DNA from: Panicum virgatum
Taxonomy: Eukaryota; Streptophyta; Magnoliopsida; Poales; Poaceae
Direction of reading: 5' to 3'
Length of the DNA stretch: 64,000 nt
NCBI RefSeq assembly: GCF_016808335.1
Contig: NC_053143.1
Coordinates: 52,483,441 to 52,547,440 of the forward strand
The translations under genes were made by a program, and so were the position numbers. Below, one piece after another: positions 55,505-64,000 of the stretch. The notes under the pieces were generated by a model, which ran no database searches, was not told where the DNA came from, and was given only the letters and a program-made list of their open reading frames with translations. Numbering within the stretch: position 1 is the first letter of the stretch; each line of letters begins with the position of its first letter.

Positions 55505-58500
55505 TCATCCCTTGTAGAGAAGGGGCTTGTCGACCCACCTGACACGGCATCCGCAGGCCTGCAGCATCTGGAGGAGCTCTGGAGAGAGCACAGACCTCAG
55601 CCCGCCCAGCAGCTTCAGCTTCTTGAGCCTTCTGCAGGAGGCTCGCAGCGCCATCTCGAACCCCTCGATGGAGACCCAGGAGAGGTGGACCATCTTCACG
55701 TCCTGGAGGCACCTCAGGGAGCCCAGCAGATGGCACAGGCCCAGGCCAGTGACTTGGCAGTAGGATATGGTAAGCTGCAAACAAACCAAGGAATACAATT
55801 TAAGGTCCCTGGTGCTTCACAAACTGCAAAAGAGAAGCCAAAGTTGTCTAGTTCTTTACTTGTCTGAGATTTTGGGAGTATCTTGAAAGAGCCCAGAGGC
55901 CAGCATCATCCACGGAGTAACAGCGCTTCAGGTCCAGTTCTATCAGGCTAGGGCAACCAACGGCTATGGAGGTGATCCCGATGCCTGTGATGCGCACCAG
56001 GCACCTCAGCTCGAGGTTTGTGAGCTCTTCCAGAGTGCTTAGGTGCTTCAAACCAGCATCAGTGATTTGGGTGCAGTAGCATAGGTTTAGCATCCTGATC
56101 TTCTTGCAGCCACGCACTAAAGCTGCCAGCCCTTCATCAGTAATGGCGCTGCAACTATGAGGAAGAGAAACAAGTGCATTTTGGTTTCAGTGATCAATGA
56201 TTAACTGGTATGTAATTACTAAAACATATAAGAACATCAATTACCGGTACAAATCAAGTTCCAGAAGCTTTCCGCAGTTTGAACCGATGTAAACAAGGCC
56301 TTTATCAGAAATGCCCGTGCAGAGGCCAAGCTTCAAGATTTGCAGTTCTGAGCAGCTTGCCAAGTGCTGCAGAGCTGAAAATATGGAAGTTTAAATAACG
56401 TAGCTCGAATGCAATGATGAACTATTAGAGAAAAACAATTGAATGCACAGCTATATTTCAATTACCCTCATCATTAATGCGGCAATCAGTAAGGTCGATT
56501 TCCTTAAGATTGGAGCAGAGGGTTCCGATTCGCTCTAGTCCCTTCTCATTTATAAAAGGGCAGGACTCCAACCGGAGGCATTCAACCATTCTACAGTTCT
56601 TGGCGATTGCAGCAAGGGCATCATTCGTAAGAAGATGGCAACATGTGACGTCGATAGTCCTTAGGTAGCCGCAATTAACAATAAGTGAAGTGATACCATC
56701 ATCTGTAACACCATTGCATTTGCTGAGCCCAATTTCAACCAGGTTCTTGCAGCTGTCACCAATGGCCTGAAGATTTGAGGCAAAGATTTCAAGGCCGTCG
56801 AGTCTTAAAACTGTCAAAGTCTCACCTATTGTTGATAACTTGGATAGGAAGCAAGTCTCTATCTCCTGCAAGTGTAAAGCAGAGGGTGAACAACCACTGG
56901 AAGTGTGAATTTGACCTCTGAAGTGATATCGTGCATTTGCATCATTTGTTCTCATAAAGCAAAGGGCAAAGGAACTACACTCACATGTAAACTGTGTCCA
57001 GCATTTATTTTTCGGATAACTCTTTGACTGTCTATGAGTAAAGCTAAGCCCTGAGAAGTCACGTGGTGACACCTTGATACATCAATACTCTGGAACAGAT
57101 GAGGTTGAAAATGCGATAAGCACAAAAAATAAATAAATAAAAGAAAATGGCATCATAGTATACAAAGTGGATCATAAAGGGATCTGCATCCCTGCAAGGT
57201 GATTACCTGCAGCGAGTTGCCTGCACCTAGCATTTGTAGGCCATCATCGTCTATAAACAAGCAGCCAACCATTGATATTTCCTCTAAGTTCTCAAGAGTG
57301 GACAGCGATCTAAGGGATTCATTGCTCACCTGCAAAAATGCCGAAAAGGAGAGAAATTTGAGGATTCTTGGATTTTCACAGAATCACAGTAAGAAACAAT
57401 CATAACCATCGAGCGGTTGAGCCCCATTAGGTATATCCACTGGAAACCAGATAACAGGAATACACATGTCATGTATTCAAAGTCTCAAACTGACAAGTAA
57501 ATCTTACACTGCAGAACAAATTTATGGACAGAACACAGAACCTAAATAAATTAAATAAAGTTCTATTGAATTTTAATCCTCTAACATCTGAAGCCAAGAT
57601 ACATAGTAGTAGACATTGAACAAGTAACATCAAGATGCTGAGTGTTTTAGATTACAGAAATTTCAATCACACTGTCTCAAGCTTTCATTCTTTTGGGACA
57701 CCATTTTCCATTTGAACAAGCACCTAATTTTAAATCAAACATTGTACCTGCAAATAAATGCTGAATCTTTCCACCTCACTTGATTCACAGACGCAAAACA
57801 GAGTCAAACATCGGCAAGGGAACTATCATAATCCCTGCCCAACGAAGTAAGAAGAATCATAATGTCTGAAGGAGACAGCATCCTACTAACGTTGCAATAT
57901 TTGCAACTCGTTCTAGTCTGTTAGCACATTAGTGTGCACTTTGAATTCTCGAGAGGTTAAGTCACAAGTAGTTTCAATCGAATCCGTCAGAGGCTTCACA
58001 GCAATCTCAAAAGAGTATTTTCGTGCCCCTAATCATGTTATACTACTAGCCAAAGAGATTCAATGGTACCTTGAGGTAGGAGATGTCAACGCTGCGGAGG
58101 TCGGGGCACTTCTTGGCGAGCAGCTCGATGCCAATGTCGGAGATCTCGCGGCACCACTTGACGCTGAGCCTCTCTAGCCCGGGGCACCCGACGGCGACCT
58201 TGGCGAGCCCGACGTCGGTGACGCCAAGGCACTTGTCCATGACGAGCTCCCGGAGCCCCGCCGCGGCGGCGAGGGCGGCCATCTCCCTGTCCCCGGCGGC
58301 GACGCAGTGGGACAGGTCGACGGCCTCCAGCCGCGGGCACGCCGCCACCAGCGCCTCCAGGCCGCGCCACCCGACCCCGCTCGCGCGCGCCAGCCGCACC
58401 CGCCGCAGGCCCAGGCCCAGCTCGGCGCCGCCGCCGCCCAGCAGCGCGGCGGCGAGGGAGGCGTCGTCGAGCCCCGCGCAGGCGGAGAGGTCGAGCGCGG

Positions 58501-58738
58501 CGAGCGCCGGGAAGGCGCGCAGGACCCGGGGCAGCGCCTCGCGGCGGAGCGGGCGCGCCGCGCGGCGCGACGCGGCCTCGGCGCGCGCGAATGCGCGGCT
58601 GGCGAGGCGGCACGACTTGCGGTCCCGCGGGTCGCGCACGCCCGCCAGCGCGTGCGCGAGCAGGTCCAGCGAGAGCGCGTCCACGCCCGCGCCGCCGCCG
58701 CCGCCGCCGGCGGAGTCACCGGGGCCGTCGTGGCTCAT
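55505..58738 (-). CDS. FBL3: F-box/LRR-repeat protein, FBL3-like
   Basis: Seven exons join in frame into 663 codons: 58738-58070, 57329-57207, 57089-56985, 56865-56466, 56374-56245, 56154-55860 and 55774-55505. All introns are GT-AG. The N-terminus has a Gly stretch and a divergent F-box (LSLDLLAHALAGVRDPRDRK). About 17-18 cysteine-type LRRs follow, with units such as LRELVMDKCLGVTDVGLAKV and CTQITDAGLKHLSTLEEL, and the protein ends PLLYKG. Such proteins serve as substrate receptors of SCF ubiquitin ligases. Arabidopsis FBL3 (At5g01720, RAE1) is the closest relative I recall, of about the same length. Exon 1 is extremely GC-rich. The start codon lies in a GC-rich context with no upstream in-frame ATG that I see. 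Confidence 0.93.
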
Positions 58739-59060
58739 CTCGGTTTTGGGGGCGATCGAGATCCGATATCCCCCCGCCGGTCGAGCAGGTTGTGGGAGCG
58801 CGCGTCGGGAAGCTCGAAGGGCGACGACTAGCTAGCTAGCGAGGCTTGCTGTGTAGCTGGGGGCGTCTACGAGCGAGCGTTGGCCGGCGGCGGCGGGGAA
58901 GAGGAGGAGGAGGGGTGGTTGCGGCAGTGGCGGCGCGGCGCGGGTCGCTGGGAAGCTCCCTTCGCTGCGGAGCGCGCACGACTTGTTTAATGCAGGCCGG
59001 TTGAAGAAGCAGGGAGGAAGTATCAGTGGGGTGACTGACACGTGGGCCCGGCGTAGTGGA
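58739..59060 (-). promoter_or_regulatory. Promoter/leader region of the F-box gene
   Basis: GC-rich sequence upstream of the F-box ATG, probably 5' UTR and core promoter. No single element stands out. Confidence 0.4.
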
Positions 59061-61990
59061 TTACGAGGCAGCAAAGAGACGACGATGCCATATTTTTTTA
59101 AATAAAAATAAGGGTGTTAGACTGACGATGGCAATGAGGTTGGTGGGGAGGGTTGTGGGCTTGCGGCGGTGGACGGTGGTGTGGCACGGCGGAGTCGGGG
59201 AAAAACAAAGTACATTGAGAGATACGACGAAAAATATTTCTCCACACTTCCTCTAATTACTTGGATAAACCTGTGATTCATGATGATTTTGGACCTCATC
59301 ATTTTTTTTCTCCGCGCACAATCAAACAAAACAACCTAAGGTGTTTTTTTTATCCATGCCTATTCATTCGGTTAGTCTAAGACGAGTCAAGTGTTGTCTA
59401 TATGATAAACTTTCGGTACGGTCACTCGCCTATGTTCCTCTTTAGCAATAAGAATGGTAACAAAAACCATGAAACATATCGAAAATAAAACCACAAAGAG
59501 AATCAAGTCCGTAGAACCTTAGCTTATACTGAGGGTCGATGAGCAAAACCATCACCAAGAGAAGTAGTAGACAAGATTTCTAGTAGTATCTTTATTCCCA
59601 TCATGGCATCCATGACCATTTCAGCCAACTCATGGGATGACTTTCAGCTTCCGAGTCTCCACGCTCACTGCAAGTAGGTCCATGCCCCCGGTCGCTGACT
59701 CACTTCAGCAAACAAAATGGGTAGCTCTAGCACCACAACTCGTGGGGGGTGAGGTTGGATATCGCTGAAGGTGATAAAATCAAGGTGACGATAAAATCAA
59801 TGTTCATCACCTCACCTGAAGAAAATTTCTGCCAGCTCACCAACCAAACGGCCCACCAACAAGAATATTATTACGTTTCTTATATACGTTTAGCAAGAGT
59901 TCAAATTGTTTGACTTATTAATAAGCGAGAATTGCAATTTGGACGGAGGGAGTAATTACGAACTGAACTGAATAGTGTTAAGTGTTCACACACATTTGTT
60001 ACCAAGATGTGCGTTATAAAGAGGAGAACCGTGATTGGAAGTTGGAGCTAAAAAAAAAACTCTTCCTGGCTTGTTTGGGTACATACATGTTGATCTAAGG
60101 AGGGTCTCGCAGGGAAACATTTTATTTTCACCTTAATCGGTCGATACATATTGGGAGAATGTGGGTTTATTCAAAAAAAAAAAACTTGAGTTGCATACTT
60201 ACATGATGATCATATGTGACCATCATCTTTGGATCTAGAGTAAGGATGGGGGCACTGCGTGTGGTTTTCCATGCAGATGAATCTCGTTGCGCGACCCGTT
60301 GACTCTGACTCATTAGATTCCGATGGAAGTTGCCTTAGCTTTTTCCACTGAACCTGGTCATTTTTTTTATACACAAGTTGGATCCATGTTGGTTCCCGTA
60401 GATTGGATCAGAGAATCTGAGCAGACCAGGTTCAGTAAAGCTAGCTAGCTCGAGCTTGCATGCAAATGCAAGACTTCCACGCATGCTGGCTAGGGGCCCA
60501 GGGCTAATTAATTATGGATCGGAGGTGCATATAGTCAACCGGAGAGCTTAGATTAATTTGCATGAAACATATCATGGGAAGATTTGAGAGCAGTACTCCA
60601 AAACCTTTTAGAAATGTGTACATCGAAGACACATTTAAGTTAGTTTTTGTTAAACTATGGACAACTTTTTTTAAAAAAAAATCCTATATGAACTTATAAT
60701 TCTTCATGAATTTAGGAGCTAAATTCATGCCAAATAAATCCATAGGCTGGGTGTGATTTCTAATGAATAGCATATTACAACCAATGCAAGTGGCGACGAG
60801 CATATAATCATGGGTTAATTGGATCTATGCCATTACAGTTTTCCAAATTCTCTGATCAAGCAATTCAACGCCTCTGATTTATTTAGTTTTCCAAGTTCTC
60901 CAATTGGATCAAGTAATTTAAGACATTGGAGGTCTACTACTACACTTGTCTGTTAGCAAAATGTGTGTATGTTCTTTGATATAACACACACTGACACTAT
61001 ACGGGTGAAAAAGAGCTTCTGCTTTCAGTCACGTCTTCCCCCTTAGAAGTAAGGACTAACTCATCAGCAACAAAAATCTCTGCAATCCTGGATCTAGATT
61101 CCAGTGTACTCTGAAGTTGTTCTTTACAAAATATACACAAAGTAAATTCATTGTTCATTTCGCAAGCACAAAAAAAACAAAATTATTGTTCTGCTTGTTC
61201 CATGTTTCTTTCAATTAAGCAAGAAATTCATGACTCCTGATTCCTGAAGGACCTTGATGGTTTAACTCAAACAGAGGATCTCCATCTCCATCTTCCATGT
61301 GTTCTTTCTGCATGCCAAATATGCAATTTTGTGACTTGTGAGATGACAGAAACCAAGAATAGAAACCAAGGCCAATCTTGTGACGTGAAACCAAATACCA
61401 TTTTGCTCTTCCTAAGCGTGCTTAGTGAAAATGCATGGTTGAAAACTGCAGCTTACATTGATAACACTCATGCATTTCCTTGTGATATTGTGGATGAACA
61501 AACCACAAGAGTTTCAATGGATCGGAAGTTCTGGCTGTTGTAGTCATACCTTTGGACACACTGCACGTGACAGAAAAAAAAAGAGAAAGTTGCTAGTGAG
61601 GATTTCAGCTTAATGGAAGTCACTTAAACCGGACAGCACAATTCTTGTAGAATCTATTAGTCAGACGGAATTCTCCCTACCTTGCTTCTTGCTTCGAGGC
61701 CACCACAAAGAACGTTGTTAACCATGTGTTCTGCATGCCTACCATTGTGAAGGAAGCGTGTCAAAAAAAAAAGTAGCAGGCAGGCAAGGAGTACATGAAA
61801 ACTGGTCAGCGTTTTCAAATGACTGTTTCAATTTTGCATCCAAATGTTGTGGGAGAATCCAATGTGATCAATACTTCACAGATGAGAGTGCTTAAATACC
61901 CTTCCCTCCACCTTCTTCATTGTGGATAGCGAGAATATGTGCCTCAAAGTTTCAGACCGATGACACTAAGTGCATTTGGGATATTGGAGA
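59061..61990. other. Gene-poor AT-rich DNA
   Basis: I see no supported gene over almost 3 kb. An isolated Stowaway-like end (GGACGGAGGGAGTA) lies near 59940 without a partner. Confidence 0.4.
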
Positions 61991-62029
61991 CAAACGAACT
62001 ATGGTGAAAGCAATTGACTGTGCATCCAC

Positions 62030-62990
62030 AGGCAGGTTGCTGGTGAAGGCATCCGATAATCAAGTTTCTGGCTGGAAGGGTAGACTCTTATCCTATGGTG
62101 GGAGACTGACCCTTCTCAAATCTTGTTTGGTAAGTATTTCAATTTAGTTGATGTCTACAATCAAGTTTCCAAAGTGGGCTATAAATATAGATGAGTCACT
62201 TCGTCTGGAATAACACAGAAGAAAATCACAAATATCATCTAGCTAATTGGCAACTGATCTCCCGACAAAAAGAGCTAGGTGGGCTAGGAGTCCCTTATTT
62301 GAGGAAGCTGAATATGTGACTGCTAGTTTCCTGGATTCAGAGATGTCATCTGAGTGCGATCTGGAGAGAGATTGTTGACTATAAGTATAAGATTAATAAT
62401 CATAACATTTTTTGTTGTCCAGACATAGGAACCTCCCCTTTTTGGAAAGGGGTTATGTGGGCAGCTCAGGCTGCTAGGATTGGCTACCGCTGGAACATTG
62501 GTAATGGTCGTAGGGCCAGGTTTTGGGAAGACTGTTGGTTTGGCGGTTTAGTCTGGCTGTCCAGTACTGGCCCCCTTTATTATGTAATCTGTAACGAAAA
62601 AGGGATAACGGTCGAGATTGAATCCATTGCCCGCTGGTGGGTGAGCAGAGCAACAATAAGAATGAAAATCTGAACTGTCGTGTCTGTGCAGTGTGCTGCT
62701 GTGCTCTGGGTTCTGTGGAAACTAAGGAATGGTTTGTGCTTTCAAGGGAAGATTTGGCGTCAAGTGGAACCAGTGCTGGGGGCTGGGGGTGGTGGCAAGG
62801 ACACTGGACAGATGGAAGCCTTTAAACAAGGAGAACAAGAGATCAGAGATGGGCTGCTTCATTGGGTAGCTGGCGCAACGTGGGGCATGGGCACCGATGA
62901 TCGGCAGTTCCAGCAGGGCTCCAAAGCTGCGGTGGGCTTAGGTATGTTTTACGACAACAATACCGGCGAGTTGTGGTGGGCTTAGGTATG
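62030..62990 (+). mobile_element. Decayed L1-type LINE fragment
   Basis: The plus strand reads VSGWKGRLLSYGGRLTLLKS near 62060, the conserved region after the RT core. Later come LANWQLISRQKELGGLG, WNIGNGRRARFWEDCWFGG and LWVLWKLRNGLCFQGK in shifting frames. These follow the order of L1 ORF2. Many stops and frameshifts are present. Confidence 0.75.
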
Positions 62991-63445
62991 TTTTGGGAGA
63001 CAACAAGACGCACTGCCATGCCCAGCAGCAGCAAGAAGATAAGAACACTGGCTCAAATCATTAAAAAAATGTACATTGAGCATTAATTATGCGTGCTCTG
63101 CTTCTTTTTGCCGCTCGTCTTGTTCTTGAAGGCGATGTTGGCCCATTTACATGATACACTGCACACAAGAAAAATGTACAGCATTCATAAACATTAAGTA
63201 CAGACGGAGGTGCTGCATTTTGATGTAATAAGTGGGTTGTAGGCTGTAGCCTCTAGGAGGTCAAGGCCGGGACGTTTTCTCCCATCATCTAAAAAAATGT
63301 ACAAACATCTAAGGACCAAATTATGCACGTTAGGTCCTTGCATCAAATTTGGCAGCAAGCAAAAGTTCATGCTGGTTGCTCAACTGTTCTGAATGACTAT
63401 AGCTGAATCAAGCACCCAAAGGAAGAAAAACAAAGAACTCCACTC
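62991..63445. other. Spacer
   Basis: AT-rich DNA without a recognisable gene or repeat. Confidence 0.35.
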
Positions 63446-63586
63446 TGTCACAAATGGAGGCTTGTTGCATTGATAGAGGCCCAAAGGGCAATATATATAG
63501 AGTACATGAGACACCCCAAACCCTAGAATATGTGAAGTGACTAAACTACCCTTGACACATATATAGTGACTATAATACCCTTAACA
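63446..63586 (-). mobile_element. Possible short copia-type LTR
   Basis: On minus a G-rich tract (GAGAGGGGG) is followed by TGTTAAGGGTATTATAG, a TATA-like CTCTATATATATTGCC and an end near TTTGTGACA. This is the layout of a polypurine tract and 3' LTR. The other LTR is not in the window. Confidence 0.45.
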
Positions 63587-63805
63587 CCCCCTCTCAAATG
63601 CAACGTGAATGCAATGTCGTTGCATTTGGAGAGTTGATACTAAGCACTAGACTCAAACATAAACATGAAAATAATACATCCAAAGTCCGAAATTAAAAGA
63701 TGTCGTCGAAGCGTGCAACTCTTGGAACATGTCGATGTAGGAAAGGATCTCCTCCACAAGAGGGTGTCGCCTTTACAACCGTACTTCAGCAAATAGCCCG
63801 AGTCT
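63587..63805 (-). other. Possible internal part of a copia-like element
   Basis: It lies between the G-rich tract and the F-box copy. One minus frame is open across the junction, but I recognise no element protein in it. Confidence 0.3.
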
Positions 63806-64000
63806 TCACAAGTAGTTTCAATCGAATCCGTCAGAGGCTTCACAGCAATCTCAAAAGAGTATTTTCGTGCCCCTAATCATGTTATACTACTAGCCAAAGA
63901 GATTCAATGGTACCTTGAGGTAGGAGATGTCAACGCTGCGGAGGTCGGGGCACTTCTTGGCGAGCAGCTCGATGCCAATGTCGGAGATCTCGCGGCACCA
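63806..64000 (-). repeat. Identical partial copy of the F-box gene, cut by the window edge
   Basis: All 195 bases equal 57962-58156, covering the end of exon 1 and the start of intron 1 of the F-box/LRR gene, in the same orientation. The frame in the exon part is intact. The window ends before the copy does. Confidence 0.95.

Noticed and set aside
58083..58835. Frames of 174-250 codons on plus over F-box exon 1
   Set aside because: They are antisense shadows of a GC-rich exon whose own frame joins six further exons in phase.
59860..59955. A second Stowaway MITE
   Set aside because: Only one terminus (GGACGGAGGGAGTA) is present. I found no facing CTCCCTCC end within 300 bases.
1..64000. CRISPR arrays, bacterial operons or a new defence-type system
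   Set aside because: Introns, plant gene families and plant transposons show this is plant nuclear DNA. No spacer-repeat pattern is present; the 540-bp array has no unique spacers.

Overview
The window is nuclear DNA from a grass (Poaceae). It has GC-rich first exons, GT-AG introns, and a typical grass load of Stowaway-like MITEs, L1 LINEs, Ty1/copia LTR elements, a Cassandra-type TRIM and hAT relics. I cannot name the genus from sequence alone.

Five intact host genes can be modelled base by base. They are a pollen-type leucine-rich-repeat extensin on minus (1217-4471), an 11-exon MIKC*-type MADS-box gene of the AGL30/65/94 clade on plus (10689-13525), and a 6-exon GH28 polygalacturonase-like gene on minus (18643-21799). 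The others are a 7-exon class-3 lipase of the mono/diacylglycerol-lipase type on plus (26435-30174) and a 7-exon F-box/LRR gene resembling FBL3 on minus (55505-58738). Each spliced reading frame closes without a stop. The first three are plausible pollen or cell-wall genes, but nothing in the sequence shows that they work together.

The 5' half is gene-rich. Its oddest part is a tandem array of about nine 540-bp units (5368-10265). The array runs into the leader of the MADS gene, carries a 19-bp-armed hairpin in each unit, and shows a 1085-bp higher-order duplication. An L1 LINE with a mutated reverse-transcriptase motif lies between the MADS and polygalacturonase genes.

From about 30.7 kb to 54 kb the window is a nest of mobile elements. 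In order these are a solo copia LTR with a perfect 5-bp target duplication, a copied piece of F-box-gene downstream DNA, a decayed mariner transposase, a truncated BED-finger hAT, and a Cassandra TRIM whose LTRs carry 5S-rRNA-like sequence. A decayed Helitron-type RPA gene follows, itself holding a LINE fragment. Next comes a 10-kb Ty1/copia element (41046-51094, flanked by GTCTT) that separates the RPA relic from a helicase remnant, and then a solo LTR of the same family.

The 3' end holds the F-box gene, a non-autonomous hAT element downstream of it, a long gene-poor stretch with a LINE relic, and at the right edge 195 bases identical to the F-box exon 1/intron 1 boundary joined to copia-like sequence. 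I found no clearly new biochemical system. The strongest leads are the promoter-proximal array, the identical F-box duplication and the dismembered Helitron.
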